Assembly: GCA_035708085.1 (NCBI GenBank)
Contig: DASSTE010000002.1
Location: 21,750-85,749, forward strand
Origin: DASSBR01 sp035708085
Lineage (GTDB): Bacteria > Pseudomonadota > Gammaproteobacteria > Natronospirales > DASSBR01
Length of the DNA: 64,000 bases
Direction of reading: 5' to 3'
Shown: positions 54,508 to 63,998 of the stretch, piece by piece
How positions within the stretch are numbered: position 1 is the stretch's first letter
Layout of the letters: every line of letters begins with the position of its first letter
Notes under the pieces: model-generated
Told to the model about the DNA's origin: nothing
The model's database searches: none
Seen by the model: only the letters and a program-made list of their open reading frames with translations
Translations under genes and position numbers: made by a program

Positions 54508-54912
54508 TCAGCCACTCCATACGTCCGATAATTGCAACGCCTGATCGCGCGCCCAATCGACGGCAGCCTTGCAATCCTTCGGCACGACCGTCTGCTTAAT
54601 CGTCTTGATCCGGTCGCGATAAACCACCTTCACCTGCTGCGCCTGTCGTTCAGCCGCGGCGAGTGCGTCCGCCTGGGCCGCCGCGGTTGCCTTGAGCTTG
54701 TCGATCGCGGCATTCTGCTTGTTGAGCGCGTTGACCGCCGCATCGCGCTCGACGCTGGCCTTGGCGAGCTTCTGCTGCGCGTCCTGCAGGTCGGCGTGCG
54801 TCAGCCAGAGCGCGATGGCCAGGCCGATGATGACGCCGACGACCGCGATCATCCCGATGAGCTTCGGATTCTTCCACAGCTTGGCGAGCAATTTGAGCAG
54901 CAGCGCGTACAT
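54508..54912 (-). CDS. Rz-like inner-membrane spanin
   Basis: The 134-residue protein has one N-terminal membrane segment (about residues 18-40) and a long periplasmic coiled coil (LQDAQQKLAKASVERDAAVN onward). This is the i-spanin pattern. It is coupled to the small upstream protein (TAATG overlap) and followed by the lipoprotein partner. Confidence 0.75.
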   Translation of the reverse strand: MYALLLKLLAKLWKNPKLIGMIAVVGVIIGLAIALWLTHADLQDAQQKLAKASVERDAAVNALNKQNAAIDKLKATAAAQADALAAAERQAQQVKVVYRDRIKTIKQTVVPKDCKAAVDWARDQALQLSDVWSG

Positions 54913-55016
54913 TACGTGCCCCCACTCGGCGGATCGTCATCGTCGCTTGCAATCAGCCAGAGCGCGGTCAGGACGATGCCGCAGACGATGAACCAGGCGT
55001 AGTCGAGCGCGCTCAT
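54912..55016 (-). CDS. Small single-TM protein (34 aa)
   Basis: ATG 55016 overlaps the upstream stop (ATGA). One hydrophobic segment (residues 6-23, YAWFIVCGIVLTALWLIA) is followed by an acidic DDDD tail. Its place in the lysis group suggests a small holin/antiholin or an accessory. Confidence 0.55.
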   Translation of the reverse strand: MSALDYAWFIVCGIVLTALWLIASDDDDPPSGGT

Positions 55017-56977
55017 TTGGGCAGCGTATTGAATGTGGCGATCTTGTTGTGGTGCAGCAGGTACTGGCCGCTGCCGCGCCATGGCCGGCCTGTCAGCAGC
55101 CGCGCCATGCGCAGCCATGCCTTCCGGTACCACGGCAGATGCCGGCCCGCCCAGAACCAACCGTCCTGGGCGGCAACGTGCTGCACCCACTGCATACCGA
55201 GATGTCCGATTTCGATGACGGCATCGAAGCGTTTGTCGCCGAAGTCGTCGATCGGCACTTCGTGGCCCAGCAGCTTCGTCGCCAGCACCCAGCCGGCACG
55301 GGTGGCGATCTGGGCCGATTCCGAGCAAGGAATCTGAATGCCGCTCGCGGTCGTAACCAGCACGCACGGCATTTTCTTCGGCTCGCTGTATGTGACACGG
55401 AAGCCCAGCGGGTCGAACGTGACCGGATCCATGCCCTCGAGCACATCGCCGACCGCGATGTCGCCGATCCGGCCGGTCGGCGTGACGCCATCCACAACCA
55501 CGCACCCACCGCTGCCGCCCGAATAGCTGTAGCTCAGCGCCACCGAGCAGTTATTCGTGTAGCGCACGGCGCCGGAGGCGTCCGTCACCTTGCAACGCAC
55601 GATCGCGGTAAACGAGCCGCTGACGGTCTTGGCGACCGTACACGTCTGCGAATCGCGATTCGTCAGCGTGAACGGGCTGTTCATCGCCTGCCACAGGAAC
55701 GTGTACGGTTTTTTGCCGCCGGAGACGCTACAAGTCACCTGCGCCGAGGCGACGCAGGACGATGAGGTCGTCGAGCAGGTATCCGACGCGCTGCTGGGCG
55801 CGGAGACCGCCAGATCGCTGACATAGTGGTAGCGGCTGGTGAATGTGCAGTTGTTGCTGTAGACCGAGTAGCCCAGGCTGTCCGTCACCTTGACGCGGAA
55901 CGTCACGCTTTCGTTGCCCGACGTGGCGTTGGTTACATCGATATAGGAGCCGGCAAAACCGTTGTTTGAACCGAAAGCGCCGCCGCTGACGTATTCCCAA
56001 TCGTACGTGTACGGCGGTTTGCCGCCACGCACCGTGGCGGTGACGCGCTCCGTGACCCAGCAGTTGCTGCCCGACGTCGAACAATCGCCGCTGACGTTGT
56101 CGGGAATGGTGACGGCCAGATTGTTGATGAAGCTGTACTGGAACGTGACCGTGCAGTTATTGGTCAACACGGACTTGCCGGAGGCGTCGGTCACCTTGCA
56201 GCGCACCACGGCCTGCGGCGAGCCGCTGGTGCTGCGGGCAATCGTCGCCGGCGACTGGTTAACGGTGCCGTTCTGAAACGAGCAACTGCCGCTGACGATT
56301 TGCCATTCGAAGCTGTACGGCGCCTTCCCTTTCGACACCAGCACCGGCACGTCCACCGACGCCACACAGGAATCGGCACTGCTCGAGCATTCGGCGTTCG
56401 CGCTGACCGGTAGCGACGCTGCCAGATCGCTCTCATAAACGAGCGAGAAGGTCACCGCGCAATCGTTCGTCGTCACCACGCCATTCTGCGAGTCGGACAC
56501 AGTACAGCTAACCGTCGCCTGCACATTGGCCGCGTCGGTCGGATCGGCCTCGATCGTGAGGGTATCGGTTCCGTGGCCCGACACGATGGTCGCGCCATTA
56601 ACGGTCCAGGCGTAGGTATAAGCCGGGAAGCCGCCGCCGGCGCTGACTTTGATGACGGCCTGTGCTGTGCAGGTGGACCCGCTGGTCCCGCACGTGGCGC
56701 CGACGGTCGCCGGCAGCGATGCCGCCAGCGGACTGTCCGGCCGGGAGTGAATCGCGGCGAAGATGTCCGCCAGGTCCGTGCCGTTGACGCTGTAGCCGGT
56801 ATTGCCGGCAATGCGCGTGCCGACCGCCAGCGGTGCGAAAATATCGGCCAGATCCTTGCCGTCGTCGGTATCGAAGTAGCCGGTCGCGGCGACCGCGGCG
56901 TCGCCGGCCTGCCGCGGCTCGAACACCGCCTTGAGGTCGACGTTATTCCATTCGAATTCGGTTGTGCCGAGGGCCAT
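55013..56977 (-). CDS. Ig-like repeat virion protein with C-terminal Hint domain
   Basis: The 654-residue protein has four tandem Ig/PKD-like repeats with paired Cys (each with a GG-[KF]-PPYTYDW-like core and NNCTV ending). A Hint-type module follows from about residue 495: start CVVVDG, PTGRIGDIAVGD, PCVLVTTASG, and end LLHHNK. Hint domains perform autoprocessing; the terminal HHN fits the Asn-ended protein-splicing site with almost no C-extein. It may self-cleave and display Ig domains on the virion. Confidence 0.7.
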   Translation of the reverse strand: MALGTTEFEWNNVDLKAVFEPRQAGDAAVAATGYFDTDDGKDLADIFAPLAVGTRIAGNTGYSVNGTDLADIFAAIHSRPDSPLAASLPATVGATCGTSGSTCTAQAVIKVSAGGGFPAYTYAWTVNGATIVSGHGTDTLTIEADPTDAANVQATVSCTVSDSQNGVVTTNDCAVTFSLVYESDLAASLPVSANAECSSSADSCVASVDVPVLVSKGKAPYSFEWQIVSGSCSFQNGTVNQSPATIARSTSGSPQAVVRCKVTDASGKSVLTNNCTVTFQYSFINNLAVTIPDNVSGDCSTSGSNCWVTERVTATVRGGKPPYTYDWEYVSGGAFGSNNGFAGSYIDVTNATSGNESVTFRVKVTDSLGYSVYSNNCTFTSRYHYVSDLAVSAPSSASDTCSTTSSSCVASAQVTCSVSGGKKPYTFLWQAMNSPFTLTNRDSQTCTVAKTVSGSFTAIVRCKVTDASGAVRYTNNCSVALSYSYSGGSGGCVVVDGVTPTGRIGDIAVGDVLEGMDPVTFDPLGFRVTYSEPKKMPCVLVTTASGIQIPCSESAQIATRAGWVLATKLLGHEVPIDDFGDKRFDAVIEIGHLGMQWVQHVAAQDGWFWAGRHLPWYRKAWLRMARLLTGRPWRGSGQYLLHHNKIATFNTLPK

Positions 56978-58081
56978 TTATTCCCTCGGCAGATTGATCG
57001 TCTGGCACAGGCCGCGCAGCGTCGCGCGCAGAATCAGCACTTCATCCAGCAGCCGGCGGGCGATCACGAACCCGGCGCGGCCGTAGTCGACGCCGCCGGG
57101 CTTGCCGTCGCGGTAGCTCGCAACACTCGGTAGCACTTTGGCCACTTCGTCGGCCATCGTGCCGATGTCTTCTTTCTCGGTGTCGCGCCACTCGAAGCGG
57201 TGCAGGCCGATATGGGCCAGGTCTTCGAGGCTCGGCAGCGGCTTGTCGAGGATGCGCTTCAATTCGCGCGCGGAACCGGAATCGAACTTCGGCGCGTGCT
57301 GTTCGACCGTGAAGAAATTCTCGCTGTCCAGACGCGCATAATCGGAATTCGCCTGTCCCTGATTGACCGCCTGATCGTCGGCAGCGGCATCAGCGACCGA
57401 GAACGGCTGCGTCGCGTCGCCGTTTCGGCGCGCATAGCGCTCGTCGAAGGTTTCGCGCGCATCGACGACCATGCCGGCGTCAATCGCAGCCTGCGCGGTC
57501 CGGTTGATCGTCGCCAGGTGATAGGTGTGGTGGCGTGCGTTGTTGGCGTCGGTGTAGGCCGCCGGCGTCACCGAGCCTTCCGCCACCAGCACCTGGTAGA
57601 ACAGCTTGAGCCGGCGGCTGGTCTCGATCGCCATCGTCGGGTCGACGATCGACGCATCGTCGTCGGGACCGACTTCGTCGAGCCACATATCCAGATACAC
57701 CGCGTCCGACCGATTGGCGCCGGGCGTGGTCAGCGCCGCGCCGGGCCGTTCCTGCCCGGAATAGGCGACATCCGATTCCAGCAGCAGCATCAGGCCGTCG
57801 ACATAGATGCGGCCGGCGCCGTCGAGCGTACCGTCGCCGCCGGTGATCGTGAAGTCGTTATCGGCGCCGGTGCCGACGATCTTGAACGCGTCGCCGGCCG
57901 CGCCGTTGCCGAAGGCGTCCACGATGAAGCGCCGCAGGAACGTCAGCAGAATGTCCTGCATCAAGTTGAGTTCGTCGTCGAGAAGGGGCTTGCCCTCTTC
58001 CTTGAGCATGTAGAAGTAGCGGGCGGCTTCGTCGAAGGAGAATCGGGAATAGACGCCAGCCCAATCAGTGCCTTTCTGCAT
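56978..58081 (-). CDS. Tail fibre protein with S74-like C-terminal chaperone
   Basis: The 367-residue protein has the N-terminal KPLLDDELNLMQDILLTFLR pattern of DUF4815/DUF6519 phage tail proteins, with long coil-like and Gly-rich middle segments. The C-terminal IGLHRFEWRDTEKEDIGTMA then DEVAKVLP resembles the intramolecular chaperone (peptidase S74) that trims after trimer folding. A TGTCGTGACG element lies upstream at 58114-58130. Confidence 0.65.
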   Translation of the reverse strand: MQKGTDWAGVYSRFSFDEAARYFYMLKEEGKPLLDDELNLMQDILLTFLRRFIVDAFGNGAAGDAFKIVGTGADNDFTITGGDGTLDGAGRIYVDGLMLLLESDVAYSGQERPGAALTTPGANRSDAVYLDMWLDEVGPDDDASIVDPTMAIETSRRLKLFYQVLVAEGSVTPAAYTDANNARHHTYHLATINRTAQAAIDAGMVVDARETFDERYARRNGDATQPFSVADAAADDQAVNQGQANSDYARLDSENFFTVEQHAPKFDSGSARELKRILDKPLPSLEDLAHIGLHRFEWRDTEKEDIGTMADEVAKVLPSVASYRDGKPGGVDYGRAGFVIARRLLDEVLILRATLRGLCQTINLPRE

Positions 58082-58113
58082 CGAACGCTCCGGGCGTACG
58101 GGTGATGCAGTCT

Positions 58114-58130
58114 AGTCTGGCGTCACGACT
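58114..58130 (-). promoter_or_regulatory. Late element copy 6 (AGTCGTGACG)
   Basis: Minus-strand AGTCGTGACGCCAGACT, 33 bases upstream of the fibre gene start at 58081; downstream TAGACT resembles a -10. Confidence 0.6.
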
Positions 58131-59550
58131 CCGGCCAGATCACCGGGCTGTAGCTGGCGTTGCCCGGGCCGACGACGTATTCGGAATTGGTGGTTTCGCC
58201 GACAGTGTTCGTGTGCAGGATTTTCAGCGGCTCGAAGAACAGCGCCATCGTGCCGGCCATCTTGGCGCGGTTCACGGCGTCGCGAATGGCCTGCTTGGTG
58301 TCGATGTCGAGTCCCGGCGCCGCCAGCACGACCGCGAACGCGCACACCAGCGGGTTGTTGTTGTCGGACGTGCCGTAAAACGGCGCGCCGCCGACCAGGT
58401 GGCTGTAGAGCGTAATGCCGAACCGCGCCAATAGCCTTTTCTTGGCCGAATCGGCGACGAACGGGCCGGTTACATAGGTCGGATCGTTGGTGACCTGCAC
58501 GAAGCGGCTTTGGCCCTGATAGACCACCGGCGCCGGGTTCGTGGTGAGGAAATTGGTATCGCGCCAGTCGAGGTCGATCACGTGCACGCCGACGCCGGTT
58601 TCGTCGCGAACGTAGTCCTCGATCGCGAGATTGTTGCAGCGGAAGCGGAACGGGTCGCTGGTGATGCGCGGCGCGAGGCTTTCATCGGTCTCGTTGTCGC
58701 GGCGCGTCACGTCGAAGAACGAACCCCAATAATCCAGCCATTCGCCTTCCGCCTCGCGCATGTCCATGTAGCGCAGCATTTCGGATACGGCGTCGGCCGC
58801 GAGCTGGCTTTCGAACGCCACGGCCTCGAAATACTGGCGCAGCGTCGCGGAATAGGCGTACAGGTGGTCACCGTTGCTTTTGTCGATGTCGCCGACGGCA
58901 TCCAGCAGGCAGACCGCCGCCTTGTCGCGCAACGCATCATTCACATACGCCACGCTGTAGCCCGGCTGCGCGTTCAGATACTCGACCAGTTCATCAAGCG
59001 TGAACATCGGCAGAAAGGCGCTCAAGCCGCTGCCGATGCCGCCGTCGACCGCCGTCGTCAGGGTGTAATTCTTTACACGCCACGTCATCGCGCCATCGTA
59101 GGTGAGGCGCAGCGCCAGTTGCGGCTCCGGATCCGCGCTGAACGGCGAGTTGAGCAAGTCGATGAACTTCTCGGCGAGCCCGCTCATCGGGATCACCGGG
59201 AACCGCGCGCCGTTGACCATAATGGTCAGTTCGCTGACGGTCGGCGTAACATTGCCGTCGGCGGTTTCGAGGCTGACCGTCAGCGTAATCGTCTGCCCGG
59301 CCAGATTCTGGCCCGGGAACAGCACCGGCAGCGGGTCGCCGTTGGTGATCGGCAGGAATTGCGCCGAGCCACCGACGCGCGCGAACACCTTGACCGTCGC
59401 GCCCGCCGGCACGTCTTCCGTCCACGAAATGGAGCCTTCGGCGAACGCGACGTCCGCATCGATCGGGATCGGGCTGCTGACCCAGGTCGCGCGCAGCACC
59501 GCTGGGATATTCAGCGCCGCGATGTTGTTGGCGATGATGACGCCTTTCAT
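58123..59550 (-). CDS. Baseplate or tail protein (gpI-like)
   Basis: The 475-residue protein has a GDHLYAYSATLRQYFEAVAF region and LDYWGSFFDVTRRDNETDES, a phrase typical of phage tail/baseplate wedge proteins (I-like). It lies directly downstream of the baseplate J-like and fibre-like genes, with ATGA coupling, consistent with gpJ-gpI order. Confidence 0.6.
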   Translation of the reverse strand: MKGVIIANNIAALNIPAVLRATWVSSPIPIDADVAFAEGSISWTEDVPAGATVKVFARVGGSAQFLPITNGDPLPVLFPGQNLAGQTITLTVSLETADGNVTPTVSELTIMVNGARFPVIPMSGLAEKFIDLLNSPFSADPEPQLALRLTYDGAMTWRVKNYTLTTAVDGGIGSGLSAFLPMFTLDELVEYLNAQPGYSVAYVNDALRDKAAVCLLDAVGDIDKSNGDHLYAYSATLRQYFEAVAFESQLAADAVSEMLRYMDMREAEGEWLDYWGSFFDVTRRDNETDESLAPRITSDPFRFRCNNLAIEDYVRDETGVGVHVIDLDWRDTNFLTTNPAPVVYQGQSRFVQVTNDPTYVTGPFVADSAKKRLLARFGITLYSHLVGGAPFYGTSDNNNPLVCAFAVVLAAPGLDIDTKQAIRDAVNRAKMAGTMALFFEPLKILHTNTVGETTNSEYVVGPGNASYSPVIWPES

Positions 59551-61112
59551 TGAACGGCAACCTCAATATCGTCGAAGTACGATCCGGGTTCCAAAAACGT
59601 CAGCAGGCCAACTCGGCTAAACGCGAATACATTTAAATTCGAGCCGACCGGCGAAGGTGGAAGCATGCAAATTTGACTGCCCGCAGAATCGAACGCCCAC
59701 GCCGCTATTCTTAGCTCGGATCCATTCAACAATGCCATCTGTATCCGGACCCACGTATCCCAATACTGACCACTTGTACCGCCACTCCAGTAAAATCCGT
59801 CATGTTGCCCTGCGACCCGATCCCCGATCCCCAATAACATCCCCTGAACGTCCACATCCAACTCGTATCCATTGCCGTTGGCATCCACCAAGGCAACATA
59901 TGGGCGGGTGTAGCCGGACGTGGACCCTTGAGACGGCGTGTACGTCCATGCCGAAACATCGATACGCTGGAAACTGTTTATGATTGTTCCAAGGTCTTTG
60001 AACGCGCCGTCGGGGTTTGAACCGGCGGGTGCATTCGGTAATCCATCTATATGAATACTATTCGCACCACCATGGATTTCGGCGCTCGAAAGCTGGAGCG
60101 TTCGGCCGCCGGTCGTGGTCCAACCATTAAGTGATTCCGCGCCGTCAGTAAAAATCACGGCCGAGGACGGGTAGGCTGGACCGAGATACGACCCGCTGAC
60201 CGGACGCACCGCGACCGTCTGTCCTTCATCCCAATTCACCGACGTTTGCACGTACGACGCGCTGACCGGACGCACCGCGACCGGCATGTCCTCCATCGCC
60301 ACCAGCGCGCCGTCGTCGGGCGTCAGGATCGTTTCTCCGCCGCCACCCGCCGTCGGCGGCGGCTCGACGGCGCGGCCCGGCAGCGCGCTGACGTGCGATA
60401 CCGGATACATGCTCAGACTGCGGATGTAACCGTTCGCCTGACTCGCGCCCTGAAAATGGCCGATGTCGATCGTGTTCACGATCGGCAAATGCTTGCCGCT
60501 GTCGGCATCGCCCTTATACACCGGGTTGTCGTCGACGTAGGCGGCCGTGCCTTCCGGGCCGCCGGTCAACAGCGCAATGAACTCGGCGCTCGGCTCGACA
60601 TGGCCGATGTTGTACGCGAAGGTCTGCACTCCATCGCGCACCAGCAGGACATACATGTCGCCGTTGAACACCTGGCGGCGCAGCGCCACGATGTTATTTG
60701 CCGTGCCGTCGTGGCCGGCGAAGAAATACTCGTAATCGTAATCGCCGCTGTACGCCGCCGCGACGCCGCGAATGACGACCGTGAACGCCGTGCCGTTCCA
60801 CCAGTCGTCGACCGGCTGGATCGTCGCGGTTTCCGCCGCATGGTCGGCGTTCGCCTGCTCCATCGCCAGGCCCAGCAGCGCGTGCGTATCCGGATCGTAG
60901 GCGATGCGCGGCACATCCGCCGCGGCCGTCTGCAGCACGCCATCGGCGTCGTAATAGTCCGCCGTGCTGTCGCGGTTGAACCAGCCGGTTTGCGCCAGCC
61001 GGCCGTCCGTGACCAGGTCGGAGACATACGTCCACTCCCCCCGCGACCAGGCAATCGCACGGTCAATGGCTGTGATCAGCCGGTGCGGAATTGCTTTCCA
61101 GATGTCGGTCAT
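59547..61112 (-). CDS. Tail fibre/adhesion protein with LamG-like C-terminus
   Basis: The 521-residue protein begins with a region that resembles baseplate-attached fibres. The middle contains a Pro-rich AVRPVSASYVQTS/AVRPVSGSYLGPA tandem repeat. The C-terminal part reads as a concanavalin-like beta-sandwich (FTDGAESLNGWTTTGGRTL onward). Base composition drops for about 59570-60140, suggesting exchange of the receptor-binding end. Confidence 0.6.
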   Translation of the reverse strand: MTDIWKAIPHRLITAIDRAIAWSRGEWTYVSDLVTDGRLAQTGWFNRDSTADYYDADGVLQTAAADVPRIAYDPDTHALLGLAMEQANADHAAETATIQPVDDWWNGTAFTVVIRGVAAAYSGDYDYEYFFAGHDGTANNIVALRRQVFNGDMYVLLVRDGVQTFAYNIGHVEPSAEFIALLTGGPEGTAAYVDDNPVYKGDADSGKHLPIVNTIDIGHFQGASQANGYIRSLSMYPVSHVSALPGRAVEPPPTAGGGGETILTPDDGALVAMEDMPVAVRPVSASYVQTSVNWDEGQTVAVRPVSGSYLGPAYPSSAVIFTDGAESLNGWTTTGGRTLQLSSAEIHGGANSIHIDGLPNAPAGSNPDGAFKDLGTIINSFQRIDVSAWTYTPSQGSTSGYTRPYVALVDANGNGYELDVDVQGMLLGIGDRVAGQHDGFYWSGGTSGQYWDTWVRIQMALLNGSELRIAAWAFDSAGSQICMLPPSPVGSNLNVFAFSRVGLLTFLEPGSYFDDIEVAVQ

Positions 61113-62227
61113 GCGACGGTAATCGACACCGGCCCGGCCAGCAGCTTGACGCTGGCGTCGACCGTCAGGTTGTCGGCCGGCGTCGCAAACTGGACGTCGT
61201 AGATCCCGGCGATGTCCATGACGCGCTGCACCGCCTCGGAATCGACATACTGTTCACCGATGCCCAGGCCGGTGATGTAATCGCTAACGGTCGCGGTAAT
61301 CTGCGACAGTACATCCTCGGCCTTGTAGCCGGGTGCGAGCCAGACGGTGACTTCGGCGTTGATGTATTGCTCTACCACCGGCTTGATATTGGCGATGATC
61401 CCCGCGCCCTTGTAGCCGGTCACGCGGTTGCCGGACGCGTCCGTGTAGCCGTTGACGATCTTGGAGGCCGCGGCGAGCAAATCCGGCGACGCCGAATCGA
61501 TGCCGTTCCACAGATACACGTCGATATAGCCCAGCGGCTGCTTCGGATCGGCCACGAATGGCTCGACGACCAGCACGCTGCGCACCGTTTCGATCACGTC
61601 GCCGGCGTCGTCGGTTACTTCGGCGGTGCTGGCGCCGTATTGGACGCCCTGCACGTGGCTGCGGGCCAGCGACAGGATGTAGGCGCGGAACCGGTTGAAG
61701 CGCTCCTCGTCGGTTTCCAGCTCGCGCCCGGTCGTGACCGGCGCGGGGTTGGTCACGATCACGCCCTGAATCGGCGCGATCATTTCGGTAATCGTGCCGG
61801 CGATGGTGTTGCCGGCGACGCCCTCGGTATCGGCCACTACGCGCACGGCGACTTGCGTTTCGCCGGTGTCGATCACCGCCTGCTGCTGCGTCGCATAGCG
61901 GACCGCGCCGCCCGGTACCCGCACGGCGAAGCCGGCCGGAATCACAATGGCGGACGTGGCGGGCGCCGCGACGCTGAACACGACGTTGGTCGCGGCCGTC
62001 ACCGGTTGCAGCTTGTCGAATCCGAACGGCGGGTAGATGGCGGCCGGGATGCTCTCGCGCAGGCCATTGAACATCTGCTGATACAGCTCGTCAATTTCGA
62101 TCGCGGGCGCTTCGATCATCGTCCGGTTGACCGAGCCGACCGAGAAATCCGTCAGCTTGTCGGACGTGCCGCGGATGTAGTTCACCATCGATGCGACGAT
62201 GGAGCGGAAATCCTTGATCTGGAACAT
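61109..62227 (-). CDS. Baseplate J-like protein
   Basis: The 372-residue protein has the pattern of the baseplate J family: an early FRSIVASMVNYIRG, EIDELYQQMF, the central GVAGNTIAGTITEMIAPIQG and GRELETDEERFNRFRAYIL, and a later YTDASGNRVTGYKG. J forms the baseplate wedge in contractile tails. It overlaps the upstream gene by 1 base and the fibre gene by ATGA. Confidence 0.88.
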   Translation of the reverse strand: MFQIKDFRSIVASMVNYIRGTSDKLTDFSVGSVNRTMIEAPAIEIDELYQQMFNGLRESIPAAIYPPFGFDKLQPVTAATNVVFSVAAPATSAIVIPAGFAVRVPGGAVRYATQQQAVIDTGETQVAVRVVADTEGVAGNTIAGTITEMIAPIQGVIVTNPAPVTTGRELETDEERFNRFRAYILSLARSHVQGVQYGASTAEVTDDAGDVIETVRSVLVVEPFVADPKQPLGYIDVYLWNGIDSASPDLLAAASKIVNGYTDASGNRVTGYKGAGIIANIKPVVEQYINAEVTVWLAPGYKAEDVLSQITATVSDYITGLGIGEQYVDSEAVQRVMDIAGIYDVQFATPADNLTVDASVKLLAGPVSITVA

Positions 62228-62829
62228 TACGCGCTCACCTCGAGTTGCTCGCCGGTCACCACCTCAACCGTCGCCGCGATCCGCACGGCATCGCCCTCGA
62301 CCGTCGCGCGCGCATCGGGCACGCGTCGGACCCGGTAATCGGTCGCGAGCGAGCGCTTGACGAAACCGGCCGCGGCCAGCGCACCGGGACCGTTCTTGTG
62401 GCCGATCAACTGACGCGCGGAACAGCCGTAGCGCGGATGAAAGCGCAATTCGCCCTGCTGCGTGCGGACGCGGTTCGACAGCGCCTGTGACACATTGGCG
62501 ACGCCGCCGACGATGGCCAGGTCGCCGTTTTCGACGCGCAGCCGACCGCCGGCGAGCGCGATGTCGTCGCCATAGACGTTATCGGGGTCGTTCGAGCGAA
62601 TCGCCGCATTGCCGGCCGCCGGCAGCAGGATCGTGTCGCCGGCGAGGATAACGCCGTTGCCAGCCTGCGCCGGATCGTCGGTAATGTACGGCGCATGCAG
62701 CCCGTTGAGATAAATCAGCCGGTACCACTGCGTCGCGTCGCCCAGCTCGCGCGCGGCGATCTTTTGCAGCGTATCGCCGTGCAATGTCGGCACACGCCGA
62801 AAGCCCGAAACAGTGCGGGTAAAGCTCAT
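62227..62829 (-). CDS. Baseplate protein with LysM-like and gp25-like regions
   Basis: The 200-residue protein starts with a LysM-like motif (LHGDTLQKIAARELGDATQW), then a region with RTQQGELRFHPRYGCSARQL reminiscent of gp25/W-like baseplate wedge proteins. Position directly before J supports a baseplate role. Confidence 0.7.
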   Translation of the reverse strand: MSFTRTVSGFRRVPTLHGDTLQKIAARELGDATQWYRLIYLNGLHAPYITDDPAQAGNGVILAGDTILLPAAGNAAIRSNDPDNVYGDDIALAGGRLRVENGDLAIVGGVANVSQALSNRVRTQQGELRFHPRYGCSARQLIGHKNGPGALAAAGFVKRSLATDYRVRRVPDARATVEGDAVRIAATVEVVTGEQLEVSA

Positions 62830-63974
62830 GTTAGCCGCACCCCGCTGGCAATCGCCTGTAGATGGGCGGGAATCGCCGAATAGTTGGTCACCGACAGCAC
62901 GTCCTGATTCAGCGCCGCCAGGCTGTCGATCGCGCCGCTATCCAGGCTGACTGGCGATTTCTCGGACTTGAACATTTGCAGGAACGGGTTGTCGTTCTGG
63001 AACGGACTCAACGGCCGGCCGCCGCCGGTCGAGGAACAGTTGGACGCGCCGAAAATATCCTCAATGTCCGGGAACTGGCGCAGGATGTTGAAGCCGTTCA
63101 GCATCGTGCAATACGCCTCGTTGAACGTCGAGGACATTTGCATGAGAGTGTAGACGGCATTCTGCGTCACGCCGTAGGGCGTCGCGAGGATCCAGAACGC
63201 GTTGCGGCAGGCCTTTTGCACCTGCAGCGCCGTGTACAGCAGCGGCGACGTGGTCGCATCGAACACGCCTGCTGCCTGGCTGCCGACGTCCAGCACCGCC
63301 TGCAGCAGGCCGGTGCTCGTATCCAGTACCGCGTCGCTGACGCCCTTGATGTCGCCCAGCGCCGCGTTGACGCTATCGGCGAGGCCGGTTTGCTTGGCCG
63401 TGTTTGCTTGCAGGCCGATCGACGCCGCCGCGTAGCGACCGTACGGGTTGACGATGGCGTCGGTAATCGGATCGTCCGGCTCCGCCGCGGCGTCCGCGTT
63501 GTCGCGCAGCTTCACCATCGAAATCCGGTACTGCTTCAGCAACGGCCGGGACTTGTGGCGCAGCAGCTTGAACTGCCGCGGCGCGACCACGTCGGAGTGG
63601 CCGTCCAGCTCGTCGCTGAAGATCATTTCGATGGTATCGGGATCGTTGCCCTGGTCGGCACGCTCCCGGCGCAGCTTGTGCCACTGCTTAAAAATGTCCG
63701 TATGCAGCGCGGTGAAGATGGCCGCGCCGTCGCGGTCCTTGTTGCCGCGCCAGCCGGTATGGCCGGATATTTCGATCTGCGTCAGGCCCTCGCCGAAATC
63801 GTCCGCCCAGGCCCCACCCAGCGTCTGGTGCGTATTCAGCCGCGACGGCTCATCGCGCGACAAATCCTCCGGCCGGATCACCAGATTCATATGCGCGCGA
63901 ATGGCCGACTGATGCGCATCGTACAGTGTAAAGCCGATGGGCCGCTCGCCGGCTTTCTGGGTGGACGGTATCAT
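62826..63974 (-). CDS. Baseplate-associated structural protein
   Basis: The 382-residue protein starts FTLYDAHQSAIRAHMNLVIR and contains HTGWRGNKDRDG and FSDELDGHSDVVAPRQFKLL, with a helical second half. It lies first in the baseplate operon as seen here, coupled to the LysM-like protein. A DNA circulation or baseplate-hub role is possible but not shown. A TGTCGTGACG element ends 24 bases before ATG 63974. Confidence 0.6.
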   Translation of the reverse strand: MIPSTQKAGERPIGFTLYDAHQSAIRAHMNLVIRPEDLSRDEPSRLNTHQTLGGAWADDFGEGLTQIEISGHTGWRGNKDRDGAAIFTALHTDIFKQWHKLRRERADQGNDPDTIEMIFSDELDGHSDVVAPRQFKLLRHKSRPLLKQYRISMVKLRDNADAAAEPDDPITDAIVNPYGRYAAASIGLQANTAKQTGLADSVNAALGDIKGVSDAVLDTSTGLLQAVLDVGSQAAGVFDATTSPLLYTALQVQKACRNAFWILATPYGVTQNAVYTLMQMSSTFNEAYCTMLNGFNILRQFPDIEDIFGASNCSSTGGGRPLSPFQNDNPFLQMFKSEKSPVSLDSGAIDSLAALNQDVLSVTNYSAIPAHLQAIASGVRLT

Positions 63975-63988
63975 GCGCCCGATTATCG

Positions 63989-63998
63989 CGTCACGACA
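63989..63998 (-). promoter_or_regulatory. Late element copy 7 (TGTCGTGACG)
   Basis: Minus-strand TGTCGTGACG, beginning 24 bases before ATG 63974; GATAAT follows. Confidence 0.6.
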
